From positions 1-64,000 of the forward strand of contig JABXIQ010000026.1 of NCBI GenBank assembly GCA_013373015.1: a stretch of DNA of 64,000 nucleotides. The letters are read 5' to 3'. Below, in pieces: positions 9,449 through 17,713 of this stretch; positions within the stretch are counted from its first letter, which is position 1, and the number at the start of each line of letters is the position of its first letter. The notes under the pieces were generated by a model that saw only the letters and a program-made list of their open reading frames with translations, searched no databases and was not told where the DNA came from. The DNA comes from Kangiellaceae bacterium (lineage in GTDB: Bacteria > Pseudomonadota > Gammaproteobacteria > Enterobacterales > Kangiellaceae). The translations under genes were made by a program, and so were the position numbers.

Positions 9449-10240
9449 CTACTGTTGCGGAGCTTTAGCCATAGCTTCTTTCTTCTTAAGCAAGCTTTTC
9501 TGGTAACGCGATTGCACAATATCACTTAATACTAATACCGCTATAACGAAATAGAAAGTTGCTTTGCTCATTGGGGTAATATGATGACCAAAGAACATGA
9601 GTGCTGATTTATGTCCTCCATCAGCCAATAACATAACGCCAACGATCAGTAAGATAAATAAACCTAATACTTCAAACATGCGGTTTTTTTCGAGGAAATT
9701 AGATACGGTATCGGCTAACCAAATCATCGCGATACCACTTGAAATAATAGCGATAGCCATAATCCAGAAGTTATCCGTCAATGCCATTGCGCTTAAAATC
9801 GAGTCGAACGAAAACACCAAGTTCATCATCACAATCAAAGCAATCACTTTGGCTGCCGATTGAGGTTTGCGCTCTTCAGCACCCTCAACTTCTAACGCCA
9901 TCATGTGCCAAATTTCTTTAACTGCGGTGTACATAATAAACACACCACCAAACAAAACGATGATACTTTCAAAAGTAAAGGTTCCTTCTACTACGCCTTG
10001 CCACTGAATACTAAACAGATCGCCTTGCACATAATCAATCAATTTCATTAATGTAAACAATAAAATAATTCGTAAGATTACAGCGATGCCAATACCTAGC
10101 CTTCTAACTTTTTTCTGCTCAGCTAGTGGAGCACGCTTTGATTCAAGCGAGATATACAACAAATTATCAAAACCTAATACTGCCTGTAGGACAATCAGCA
10201 TCATTAAGGTAAACAGGTTTTCAATGGTAAATAAATCCAT
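9449..10240 (-). CDS. TerC-family integral membrane protein
   Basis: This 263-residue protein has about seven hydrophobic helices and two TerC signature segments with acidic residues inside the membrane: LGFDNLLYISLES near residue 23 and NLVFSFDSILSAMALT near 140. A charged linker (EVEGAEERKPQS) lies between the two halves and a Lys-rich tail ends the protein. TerC relatives are implicated in tellurite resistance and in manganese export. The length and the N-terminal start of the fold match the YgdQ/YoaE-like short TerC group without a CBS domain. It stands alone, divergent from a GNAT gene. Substrate is not readable from the sequence. Confidence 0.85.
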   Translation of the reverse strand: MDLFTIENLFTLMMLIVLQAVLGFDNLLYISLESKRAPLAEQKKVRRLGIGIAVILRIILLFTLMKLIDYVQGDLFSIQWQGVVEGTFTFESIIVLFGGVFIMYTAVKEIWHMMALEVEGAEERKPQSAAKVIALIVMMNLVFSFDSILSAMALTDNFWIMAIAIISSGIAMIWLADTVSNFLEKNRMFEVLGLFILLIVGVMLLADGGHKSALMFFGHHITPMSKATFYFVIAVLVLSDIVQSRYQKSLLKKKEAMAKAPQQ

Positions 10241-10384
10241 AATGACTTCTCTTCTTATAATGAACTCAACATTACTAACTTCTTTTATACAGCTCTATAC
10301 ATTTATTTACACGGTACAGACTTGCCTTTGTATAAAGAAGTACGCTAATTTATAGTTTTAACAAAGCAATAAGACTAAAGATTC

Positions 10385-10861
10385 ATGTCTGATTCGTCAA
10401 TTCAAATTCTTCCTTATAGTGCTGAACGGGCTATCTACTTTAAGACCATTAACTTAGAGTGGATTGAACAGTTTTTTGTGGTTGAGGCCGAAGATGCAAA
10501 AGTGCTCAACGACCCTCAAACACACATTATTGATAAAGGCGGCGATATCGTTTTTGCTCAATATCAAGGTGATATCGTTGGCACTTGTGGCTTAAAGAAG
10601 TGGGATGATGAGTCCTATGAATTGGTCAAAATGGGAGTAACCCCTAAGGCTCAAGGACTGCATTTGGGTCAGAAATTAGGCCAAGCCATCATTGATAGCG
10701 CGAGAAAAAAAGGCTGTAAGCGATTGTTTTTAGAGTCAAATCGTAAACTAACTCCGGCCATAAATTTGTATAAAAAGCTCGGCTTCAAAGAAATAGAGTT
10801 CCAGGACTCTTGTAGTGACTATCAGCGCTGTGACATCAGTATGGAAATGCTTTTTGACTAG
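10385..10861 (+). CDS. GNAT-family N-acetyltransferase
   Basis: This 158-residue protein has the GNAT fold over most of its length. It shows the beta-4/helix-3 segment LVKMGVTPKAQGLHLGQKLG, which contains the acetyl-CoA pyrophosphate-binding motif Q-x-x-x-G-x-K/L. The C-terminal INLYKKLGFKEIEF is the typical end of the acetyl-CoA site. It would transfer an acetyl group to a small-molecule or protein amine, but the acceptor cannot be predicted. It ends 20 bp before the palindrome that precedes the next small secreted gene, so the two may be separately transcribed. Confidence 0.85.
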   Translation: MSDSSIQILPYSAERAIYFKTINLEWIEQFFVVEAEDAKVLNDPQTHIIDKGGDIVFAQYQGDIVGTCGLKKWDDESYELVKMGVTPKAQGLHLGQKLGQAIIDSARKKGCKRLFLESNRKLTPAINLYKKLGFKEIEFQDSCSDYQRCDISMEMLFD

Positions 10862-10880
10862 CTCAAATTCTTGCTCTACA

Positions 10881-10897
10881 ATGCAAATTTGCATTAC
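10881..10897. promoter_or_regulatory. 17-bp element with perfect 14-bp palindrome, copy 2
   Basis: This is identical over 17 bp to 4844-4860. It lies 17 bp upstream of the ATG at 10912, immediately before the GGGA ribosome-binding site at 10902-10905. At this distance it could act as a DNA operator or as an AATT-looped hairpin in the leader mRNA. Confidence 0.5.
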
Positions 10898-10911
10898 CAC
10901 TGGGAATTAAT

Positions 10912-11223
10912 ATGAAAAAACAATCGGTTAGCGCTCTTTTGGCCTTGAGCCTATTCTCTTTGATTGCTAGTGCAGAAGAAAATACAGACAATCAAACCAA
11001 CAGTGACACATCTGACGATGAAGCGAATATAATATTCCCGCCACATCAGCAAACTCACTTTGAAGAATTGATCGAACACCTATGTAACATTGCCACTGGA
11101 AGTTCACAAGCATGTGCTCAATTTGAAAAAGTTAATGGTCAGCGTGGCCATTGCTCTATCAGCAAAAATTGTGGTAATGGCAACGCCAATAACCACAGAA
11201 ATTCTGATGAAGATGATGGATAA
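10912..11223 (+). CDS. small secreted acidic protein of unknown function
   Basis: This 103-residue protein has a signal peptide MKKQSVSALLALSLFSLIAS, with likely cleavage after ASA. The mature chain begins with an Asp/Asn/Ser-rich segment, has a central helix-like region (HFEELIEHLCNIATGSS), and carries four cysteines that could form disulfides (LCN, QACAQ, GHCSI, KNCGN). It ends in an acidic tail. I recognise no family. It shares its upstream palindrome with the small secreted gene at 4918. It converges with the winged-helix/PD40 regulator, with only 5 bp between the two stop codons. Confidence 0.65.
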   Translation: MKKQSVSALLALSLFSLIASAEENTDNQTNSDTSDDEANIIFPPHQQTHFEELIEHLCNIATGSSQACAQFEKVNGQRGHCSISKNCGNGNANNHRNSDEDDG

Positions 11224-11228
11224 TTCTT

Positions 11229-13430
11229 CTACTTAGATACCTCTAAAAGTTTTATCGAAGATTCAAAAACCGTTCTACTAGTAAAGATTATTTGCTGCTG
11301 GTCCTTACTGATATCAAAGTAAGGATAATGTGATGGGTACCTAAAGACTAACTTATTATCCTGTGTTGCAAAATCATAATGGTATAAGCCTTGTGGTTCC
11401 AAGTTTTCTGAAAAGTAATAAACACCATTATCAAAGGCTTGCCAAGCGTACTCAGTTTCTTGCCCTGCACTTTCAACAACCAACTCTTCCTCACCTCCAG
11501 CAAGTGATTTACGCCATATGCCCTTGGTGTAGTATTTCAAATAGTATAAATATTTACCGTTTGGTGACACCTGTAAATCAAGTCCACCGTTGAAGGTAAA
11601 TTGCTCTAACTGCTGAGTTTTGAGATCATAATGGTATATTTGCCAGTCATCATTGACTGATCCCGAAAAGTATATGGATGTGCCATCAGGAGCCCAAACT
11701 GCGTTGCCCGCATAGATTTGATCATTCTTTTGTTTATCGAAAACAACCGTTTCTTGCCCTGTTTCAACATCAATATAATAAATAATCCCTTTGTAATCGC
11801 TCAGTATTTTGCTTTCGTCGGGGCTCCATTCTAAATGCAGTATGAGGCGGCTTTTGTCAAACTTAGAGAGTTGTCGCTCTTTACCATCTTGTCCACGAAG
11901 CCAGATCTGATTCAATCCACTTCTGCGAGAAACGAAAGCCACTCGGTCTGATGGTGAAAAACTAGCCATCCAATCCACTTCAGAAGAGGTAATAAAATTT
12001 TCATAGCGCGCATCAGGATAATAAAGTGGGTTAGCAATACTCAAAATATCCGTTGAACTTGCACCACTTACTACCAAAATCTTGTCCTGTTCAGGCAGAA
12101 ATACAGGAAACTCCATTTCAGTCACTGATGAGGCAATACTTCTCTTTGTCTTGTGCTTTAAAGAAAGTACGGCGAGCTCTTCAGAAGCAATTGAATAAAT
12201 CACATGCTCACTATCCTTCGTCCATGTCATTGTGCCGATAGGCCAACCAAAATCATATTGCATGGTCGAGGTTTTATCTTTGATGTCATACAACCACAGG
12301 CTTTCAAAAGTCCAGTCTGTATCACGCAAATAGGCAATTTTTGACTTGTCAGGCGATAAAGCGAAGAAACCATCACCACCTGAATTGACCTCTGCATTAA
12401 AAGTCAGTTGCTCCTGCTTACCTGTATTCACATCAATACTAAATAAATAGGCTGCAAAATCAGGGTTTTCACGGAAGCTATAATACAGCTTGTTATCTCT
12501 ATCGTGGAAATAACTGTATGAACCAGACCTAGAACACTTGGTAATTGGGCGCTGTTCAGTAACAGATATTTGTTCCGGATCAAAAGATAGCAATTCTAAC
12601 TGGCAGTTCTTAGCAACCTGATCATTGCTTGATCGCTTTGATACAGTGATATAGCGCCCCGAACTCGACCAACGCGCTAAATAATAATCAGAACTATCAT
12701 TGGTTAACTGTGTGACTTGAGCAGTATTGATATCATAAACAAATAATTGTCTGGGCTCTTTCAGGTTTTTCTCATTATAAGAATACAATACAAATCGCCC
12801 GTTTGGCGAAACGTCAGGAGTATATTTTATACCTTGAGTATCGCTCAGAAATGATACTTTGGTGTAATAGGGATAAGTCAGTAAAAACCACTTTTCAGCC
12901 AGATAAAACTTCCAACCGAGTATTGCTATCAATAAAGTGGCAAAACCACCGATTAACCATTTAGACCAAGCACCTTTGCTGTGACCGCTATTTGTTTTAA
13001 TCCAACTATCATTATCAGAGCTTGAGGTATTTACTTCCTGTTCGTCATCGCTTTGGCTACTAGTTTCACTATCAAGCTCACCAATTGCTTCAACTTTATC
13101 TAGCTCAACTTTATCTAACTCAACCTTGGCCAATAACAAATAGCCTTTTTTAGGAACGGTTTTGATATATTCTTGTGAGGAGTCTTTACTTAAGGCTTTG
13201 CGCAATTGATTGATGGTTTTATACACCACATGATCGCCAACCACCTTGCCCGACCAAACCTGTTCGATCAGCTCATCTTTGGCGCAAGGTTTATTAGGGT
13301 GCTGTGCCAAATAGCACAAAAGCGCCATCGTCTGGGGCTCAAGCTTGATTGTATGTTCAGCAAACTCAACGATATTTAGCGCAGGATCAACCGTCCAGTT
13401 ACCAATGATAAATTTATCACTATTAATCAT
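11229..13430 (-). CDS. membrane-anchored winged-helix regulator with PD40/TolB-like propeller
   Basis: This 733-residue CadC/ToxR-type one-component regulator has an N-terminal OmpR/PhoB-class winged helix at about residues 5-105 (ALLCYLAQHPNKPCAKDELI, VYKTINQLRKALSKD, TVPKKGYLL). A low-complexity linker with a VELDK duplication follows, then one transmembrane helix near 155-175 (WLIGGFATLLIAILGWKFYL). A periplasmic propeller of PD40/TolB repeats fills the rest (YTPDVSPNGRFVLYSYN, ARWSSSGRYI, FALSPDKSKIAYLRD, LEWSPDESKI, AVWAPDGTSIYFSG, LQVSPNGKYLYYL). Such proteins sense an extracytoplasmic signal and bind DNA directly from the membrane. Tandem 11-bp repeats just upstream (13460-13502) are a plausible own binding site. 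Confidence 0.88.
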   Translation of the reverse strand: MINSDKFIIGNWTVDPALNIVEFAEHTIKLEPQTMALLCYLAQHPNKPCAKDELIEQVWSGKVVGDHVVYKTINQLRKALSKDSSQEYIKTVPKKGYLLLAKVELDKVELDKVEAIGELDSETSSQSDDEQEVNTSSSDNDSWIKTNSGHSKGAWSKWLIGGFATLLIAILGWKFYLAEKWFLLTYPYYTKVSFLSDTQGIKYTPDVSPNGRFVLYSYNEKNLKEPRQLFVYDINTAQVTQLTNDSSDYYLARWSSSGRYITVSKRSSNDQVAKNCQLELLSFDPEQISVTEQRPITKCSRSGSYSYFHDRDNKLYYSFRENPDFAAYLFSIDVNTGKQEQLTFNAEVNSGGDGFFALSPDKSKIAYLRDTDWTFESLWLYDIKDKTSTMQYDFGWPIGTMTWTKDSEHVIYSIASEELAVLSLKHKTKRSIASSVTEMEFPVFLPEQDKILVVSGASSTDILSIANPLYYPDARYENFITSSEVDWMASFSPSDRVAFVSRRSGLNQIWLRGQDGKERQLSKFDKSRLILHLEWSPDESKILSDYKGIIYYIDVETGQETVVFDKQKNDQIYAGNAVWAPDGTSIYFSGSVNDDWQIYHYDLKTQQLEQFTFNGGLDLQVSPNGKYLYYLKYYTKGIWRKSLAGGEEELVVESAGQETEYAWQAFDNGVYYFSENLEPQGLYHYDFATQDNKLVFRYPSHYPYFDISKDQQQIIFTSRTVFESSIKLLEVSK

Positions 13431-13459
13431 CTATAAAAATAATTCTTATAAATCAATGC

Positions 13460-13502
13460 GTTACAAACCGTTAACTTTTAGTTAACTTCCCGTTAAGACA
13501 TT
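13460..13502. promoter_or_regulatory. tandem 11-bp direct repeats, likely winged-helix binding site
   Basis: GTTAACTTTTA (13470-13480), GTTAACTTCCC (13481-13491) and GTTAAGACATT (13492-13502) are head-to-tail with an exact 11-bp period. A weaker GTTACAAACC precedes them at 13460-13469. OmpR/PhoB-class winged helices typically bind head-to-tail repeats with this period. The array ends 30 bp upstream of the ATG of just such a regulator. The last repeat covers a -35-like TTAAGA for plus-strand transcription, with TTATAC at 13515-13520. Confidence 0.55.
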
Positions 13503-13519
13503 TTCCGCGTCTTTTTATA

Positions 13520-13613
13520 CCGTAAATCCATCGAGTAGAGCTTCTGCGCAAATTAGCTCTCTCGTATGCCACAGACTATAGAACTACCCCTCTATGGTCT
13601 GTGTTCTTTACGG
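13520..13613 (+). ncRNA. candidate structured small RNA or branched leader element
   Basis: An outer 7-bp helix CCGTAAA (13520-13526)/TTTACGG (13607-13613) encloses two hairpins. The first pairs 13532-13542 with 13555-13564, 10 bp with one bulged T. The second pairs 13570-13582 with 13591-13603, 13 bp including one G-U on the plus strand, with the C-rich loop ACTACCCC. On the plus strand a TTAAGA/TTATAC promoter would start transcription near 13527, and the second hairpin plus TTCTTTA would act as a terminator, giving an RNA of about 80 nt. On the minus strand it could be a leader of the winged-helix regulator. No known RNA family matches by eye; strand is uncertain. Confidence 0.4.
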
Positions 13614-13660
13614 ATGAAGAATCATAGCAGAAAGGCAACAATAACAAAAACTTAGGGATA

Positions 13661-13687
13661 AAATAAAAACACAAGGCCGGTCTTGTG
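13661..13687 (-). terminator. intrinsic terminator of the downstream lipoprotein gene
   Basis: Read on the minus strand, CACAAG-ACCGGC-CTTGTG forms a hairpin followed by TTTTTATTTT. It lies about 70 bp beyond the stop of the lipoprotein gene at 13756-14106. Confidence 0.7.
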
Positions 13688-13755
13688 CCGCCTAGCTGGA
13701 ATAGCGGGCGGTCACAATTTACAGCATCCAATTCTTAAACCATCGAATACTAACC

Positions 13756-14106
13756 TTATGGCATTTCATAAAACACATAGGATGTGGAATAGTCACTAAA
13801 TTCGAAATAGACCTTTTCTTCGCCAGAATCTACCTTGCCATTCAAGTTCGTATCCAACACTCCATAACCATAGCGATAAGGGCGAGGTGTATCACCATTG
13901 GTTGAAGTTGCAGTGGTTAGCTTATCAATTTCCATAAAGCGCTTAACCAACTTATCACCCGCATAGATTTCTAATACGCCATTGGTTCCTGTCCAATTTT
14001 GTACCGCACGACCAATACGATTTTGTGATTCTTGAGTACAGCCAACTAAGCCAGACAACACACTGGTGCCAATAACAAGCAAACCAGCCAACACTACTTT
14101 TTTCAT
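13756..14106 (-). CDS. small lipoprotein with one EF-hand-like loop
   Basis: This 116-residue protein has a lipoprotein signal peptide ending in the lipobox LVGC (Cys about 23). The mature part has one canonical EF-hand-type calcium loop, DTNLNGKVDSGE, with acidic or Asn ligands at positions 1, 3, 5 and 9, Gly at 6 and Glu at 12. Around it are aromatic-rich strands (VYFEFSDYSTSYVFYEMP). It lies 9 bp downstream of the HEAT/cyclophilin lipoprotein gene on the same strand, and an intrinsic terminator follows, so the two form a short operon. I do not recognise a named family; calcium binding is inferred from the loop. Confidence 0.75.
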   Translation of the reverse strand: MKKVVLAGLLVIGTSVLSGLVGCTQESQNRIGRAVQNWTGTNGVLEIYAGDKLVKRFMEIDKLTTATSTNGDTPRPYRYGYGVLDTNLNGKVDSGEEKVYFEFSDYSTSYVFYEMP

Positions 14107-14115
14107 ATTTTATCC

Positions 14116-15804
14116 TTATTTAACAACATTTACACCTAATATCTGGTCATTTTGCTGCAATTTCAATGCATTTTCTAAACCTTTCACCACTTTTGCGAAG
14201 ATGGTGTAATTACTGTCTAAATGCAAATTAGGCGCTAAGTTAAAGAAAAACTGACCGCCACCAGTATCTTTACCCGCGGTCGCCATGCCCACAGTCGCCA
14301 TTCGGTGTGAACGTAAAGAAAGCTCTTCACGAATAGAATGGACAACGGTTCCTGTACCATCGCCGTACAGACTGCCGCCCTGTGCAACAAAGTTTGGGAT
14401 CACTCGATGAAAATAGCTACCGTTGTAAAAACCACTCTTTACTAAATTGATGAAATTAGCTGAGGTATAGGGTGTATCTGCAAACAACTCAATTTCAATG
14501 TCGCCTTGTGTGGTTTGTAATAGCACTCGTTGTGGCAAGCTAGGTAAAACATCAGGGGGCAGAATGGGCTTGGTTTGCGGTACTTGATAGCTTTTCAAGG
14601 CTTGTTTGGCACCATTAGCAATGATGATGTGTGAACTTTGCGCTAAACCTTGTAGAAAGGCTTGATCCTTACTGGTTGCCCAATAATTGATCGCAGCACG
14701 CTGAAGATTGGGATCTGCCGAGTTAAGCCATTGTTTTGATGTTTTGATAAATGAAGGTGGTTTTGGATTGTTTGCAGCATTAAAAGCTTCTGCTTGGACC
14801 CAACTATTAGGCGAATGAAGTAGCTTACCCAAAGTTTGTAATGTCATCCATTTACTAGCTGACTGCAAAGTAGTAATAGATGTCACAACATCATCAGACA
14901 AAGCAAACTGATTAACCAACTCAACTTGATGAGCGTTACCTATTGGCATTTTACCCAGCGCCTGAATCGCACTGACCCGAATACCAATGTCAGAATGACT
15001 CGCTTTGTTCAAAAATACGTGCATTTGATCCGTAGGTTTCAGATTGCCCAATGCGCGTAATGCAAAGGCCTGACTGTCATTATCTAAACTGTCTAAAACA
15101 GCCACCACTTGAGGTACATGACTACTGTTGATCAGAGCTACACGCGCCAATAAAAAGCTTGCTTGCAAAGCCGTACTAGGCTTTTGCAAGTAAGTAAGCA
15201 CTTGCTCGACGTTAAGTTCTTGTTTATTGACTAACTTGTCGCGATGAAATAAGGCCAATATCCCCAAGCCCTGCATAGCCCCTCGCGCCGCTAAATCATT
15301 GGGCGCATTATTGATGATCTTATATAAACTTTGCGCAGAATCTTGATGGCCTAAATTACCAATCGCCAAAGCCAACTGTTCTTGCACTGACGGATTTTGC
15401 TCTTGAGCAAAACGCTCCACAAGTTGCGGCACAAAATCTGACGTCAAGCTAATTCCAGCAGCAAAAGCAGCTTGCATCCGAACACCAGCATTATCATGGT
15501 TCAACTTGGTTGAGATTAATTGTGCAGGCCATTGCCCACCAATCCTTCCCAAAGCAGTCAAAGCAACCTTTATCGTTTCAGGCTCATCACAATCTAACGC
15601 CTCAACAAACAAAGCCTGATCAAAGCTTTGTTCATCCGCTTGAACCGCTAAACGTTGATCCGCAGCCTGATATAACAATTGTGGATCAATACAATGAGCG
15701 ACATTATTATAAGTAGATAAACTAGAACAAGCGGATAGAATCAATCCCGTTGAAGCGATAAATGTAACTGCTAACCTTTGAATGCTTTTGTCCGTTTTCT
15801 TCAT
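14116..15804 (-). CDS. lipoprotein with HEAT repeats fused to a cyclophilin-type prolyl isomerase
   Basis: This 562-residue protein starts with a lipoprotein signal ending in LSAC (Cys about 26). Residues about 70-400 are alpha-helical HEAT-like repeats (GVRMQAAFAAGISL, VQEQLALAIGNLGHQD, AFALRALGNLKP, IRVSAIQALGKMPIG). Residues about 425-562 form a complete cyclophilin domain: VLLQTTQGDIEIELFAD, then YFHRVIPNFVAQGGS with the catalytic Arg, Phe and Gln, then GGGQFFFNLAPNLHLD. The Trp that confers cyclosporin sensitivity in eukaryotes is replaced, as in most bacterial enzymes. It would catalyse peptidyl-prolyl cis/trans isomerisation at the membrane surface, with the HEAT solenoid as a client- or partner-binding scaffold. 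Single-domain cyclophilins are about 165 residues, so this is an unusual fusion. Confidence 0.88.
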   Translation of the reverse strand: MKKTDKSIQRLAVTFIASTGLILSACSSLSTYNNVAHCIDPQLLYQAADQRLAVQADEQSFDQALFVEALDCDEPETIKVALTALGRIGGQWPAQLISTKLNHDNAGVRMQAAFAAGISLTSDFVPQLVERFAQEQNPSVQEQLALAIGNLGHQDSAQSLYKIINNAPNDLAARGAMQGLGILALFHRDKLVNKQELNVEQVLTYLQKPSTALQASFLLARVALINSSHVPQVVAVLDSLDNDSQAFALRALGNLKPTDQMHVFLNKASHSDIGIRVSAIQALGKMPIGNAHQVELVNQFALSDDVVTSITTLQSASKWMTLQTLGKLLHSPNSWVQAEAFNAANNPKPPSFIKTSKQWLNSADPNLQRAAINYWATSKDQAFLQGLAQSSHIIIANGAKQALKSYQVPQTKPILPPDVLPSLPQRVLLQTTQGDIEIELFADTPYTSANFINLVKSGFYNGSYFHRVIPNFVAQGGSLYGDGTGTVVHSIREELSLRSHRMATVGMATAGKDTGGGQFFFNLAPNLHLDSNYTIFAKVVKGLENALKLQQNDQILGVNVVK

Positions 15805-15930
15805 GATTTCCTCAATAGTGCTTTTTGTTAATAGAGTTTATAAATAGGGATAGGTTAGATCCCATAGTTTTGTAGCGCCCGTTAGCCAAGCAAGGTAAAA
15901 TAAGCCAAATTTTGATTACAGCACAAACTA

Positions 15931-17598
15931 ATGGCTCAATATATTTATACCATGAATCGTGTGGGCAAAGTCGTCCCACCGAACAAAATTATCTTAAAAG
16001 ATATTTCATTATCTTTCTTCCCTGGCGCAAAAATTGGTGTACTCGGTCTAAACGGTGCAGGTAAATCGACTTTGCTGCGTATTATGGCTGGAATTGACAC
16101 CGATATTGAAGGTGAAGCACGCCCACAACCAGGTATCAACATTGGTTATTTGCCACAAGAGCCACAATTAGACGAATCAAAAACAGTGCGCGAAGTGATC
16201 GAACAAGCGGTTAGCCAAGTTAAAGATGCCCTCAACGAGTTAGATCAAGTTTACGCAGCCTATGCAGAGCCTGATGCTGACTTTGATGCACTGGCTAAAC
16301 GCCAAGGTCAGTTAGAAGCCATCATTCAGGCCAGCGATGGTCATAACTTGGACAATGCTCTTGAACGTGCGGCCGACGCGCTACGCTTACCGCCTTGGGA
16401 TGCAAAAATTGAACATTTATCAGGTGGTGAGCGACGTCGTGTGGCAATCTGTCGTTTATTGCTCGAAAAGCCTGATATGTTGTTATTGGACGAGCCAACC
16501 AACCACTTAGATGCCGAATCAGTGGCATGGCTTGAGCGCTTCTTAGTCGATTACTCAGGTACTGTTGTGGCCATTACTCACGACCGCTACTTCTTAGACA
16601 ACGCTGCGGGCTGGATCTTAGAACTAGATCGTGGTTATGGTATTCCTTGGGAAGGGAACTATTCTTCATGGTTAGAACAAAAATCTGCGCGTTTAGAAAT
16701 CGAAGCCAAACAAGAAGCATCGCGCCAAAAAACCATGAAAGAAGAATTAGAATGGGTTCGCTCGAATGCCAAAGGCCGTCAAGCCAAATCAAAAGCTCGT
16801 ATGGCGCGCTTTGAAGAATTATCGAGCAAAGAGTTTCAACAACGTAATGAAACCCAAGAATTGTACATTCCGCCAGGCCCACGCTTGGGTACTCAAGTGA
16901 TTACCGCTAAAAACTTAACCAAAACCTTTGGCGATAAACTGCTGTACAACGATTTAAGTTTCAACTTGCCACAAGGCGGCATCGTGGGCGTAATTGGTCC
17001 TAATGGTGCAGGTAAATCAACCATGTTCAAGATGATCACAGGCCAAGAAACACCTGATTCTGGTGAGCTGCTTGTCGGTGATACGGTTGAACTTTCTTAT
17101 GTTGATCAAAGCCGAGACTCATTAGACGACTCGAAAACGGTGTGGGAAGAAATTTCAGACGGTTTAGACTTAGTCACTGTTGGCAACTACACCACTTCAT
17201 CGCGCTCATACGTTGGCCGCTTCAACTTCAAAGGCGGTGATCAGCAAAAACGTATCGGCGATTTGTCAGGTGGTGAGCGCAACCGCGTGCATTTAGCCAA
17301 GTTATTAAAATCAGGCGGCAATGTATTGCTACTGGATGAGCCAACCAATGATCTAGACGTTGAAACCCTGCGTGCCTTAGAAGATGCACTGCTAGCATTC
17401 CCTGGTTGTGCGGTAGTTATTTCCCACGACCGTTGGTTCCTCGATAGAATCGCAACCCACATCCTAGCCTTTGAAGGCGATAGCGAAACGGTATGGTTTG
17501 AAGGCAACTATCAAGAATACGAAGCAGACAAAAAACGTCGCCTTGGTACTGATGCTGACCAGCCGCATCGAATCAAATACCGCAAAATCGCTAAATAA
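15931..17598 (+). CDS. ettA: energy-dependent translational throttle protein EttA (ABC-F)
   Basis: This 555-residue protein has the length of E. coli EttA. Two ABC ATPase domains are visible: Walker A GLNGAGKSTLL and signature LSGGERRRVAICRLLL with Walker B LLLDEPTNHLD in the first, and GPNGAGKSTMF, LSGGERNRVHLAKLL and LLLDEPTNDLD in the second. The linker (about 245-310) holds the P-site tRNA interaction motif region, with an Arg/Lys-rich helix EELEWVRSNAKGRQAKSKAR. The N-terminus IYTMNRVGKVVPPNKIILKD is characteristic. EttA binds the ribosomal E site and gates the first peptide bond according to energy charge. It stands alone and is followed by a strong terminator hairpin at 17678. Confidence 0.96.
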   Translation: MAQYIYTMNRVGKVVPPNKIILKDISLSFFPGAKIGVLGLNGAGKSTLLRIMAGIDTDIEGEARPQPGINIGYLPQEPQLDESKTVREVIEQAVSQVKDALNELDQVYAAYAEPDADFDALAKRQGQLEAIIQASDGHNLDNALERAADALRLPPWDAKIEHLSGGERRRVAICRLLLEKPDMLLLDEPTNHLDAESVAWLERFLVDYSGTVVAITHDRYFLDNAAGWILELDRGYGIPWEGNYSSWLEQKSARLEIEAKQEASRQKTMKEELEWVRSNAKGRQAKSKARMARFEELSSKEFQQRNETQELYIPPGPRLGTQVITAKNLTKTFGDKLLYNDLSFNLPQGGIVGVIGPNGAGKSTMFKMITGQETPDSGELLVGDTVELSYVDQSRDSLDDSKTVWEEISDGLDLVTVGNYTTSSRSYVGRFNFKGGDQQKRIGDLSGGERNRVHLAKLLKSGGNVLLLDEPTNDLDVETLRALEDALLAFPGCAVVISHDRWFLDRIATHILAFEGDSETVWFEGNYQEYEADKKRRLGTDADQPHRIKYRKIAK

Positions 17599-17677
17599 CA
17601 ATAAACTCGTAATAACTACAGGCTCATCACGGCTTCAAAGTTGAATAAAACTTAGACAATTTTGAGCGTCTCTGCTA

Positions 17678-17709
17678 GGGTAGCAATATAACCAATTGCT
17701 ACCCTTTTG
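17678..17709 (+). terminator. intrinsic terminator after ettA, touching the PilZ gene start
   Basis: GGGTAGCAAT (17678-17687) pairs perfectly with ATTGCTACCC (17695-17704) across a 7-nt loop and is followed by TTTT. It lies 80 bp after the ettA stop and ends only 9 bp before the TTG start proposed for the PilZ protein. It may therefore also influence expression of that gene. Confidence 0.75.
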
Positions 17710-17713
17710 CATT

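Noticed and set aside
13520-13613. Branched structure as a tRNA or hammerhead ribozyme
   Set aside because: The 7-bp closing helix looks like an acceptor stem, but there is no T-loop GTTCRA, no anticodon arm of proper size and only two inner stems. The junction strands lack the CTGATGA and GAA(A) hammerhead core.
17696-17713. PilZ start at TTG 17696
   Set aside because: It falls inside the terminator stem and would add six residues not typical of PilZ proteins; TTG 17714 gives the usual short N-terminus.
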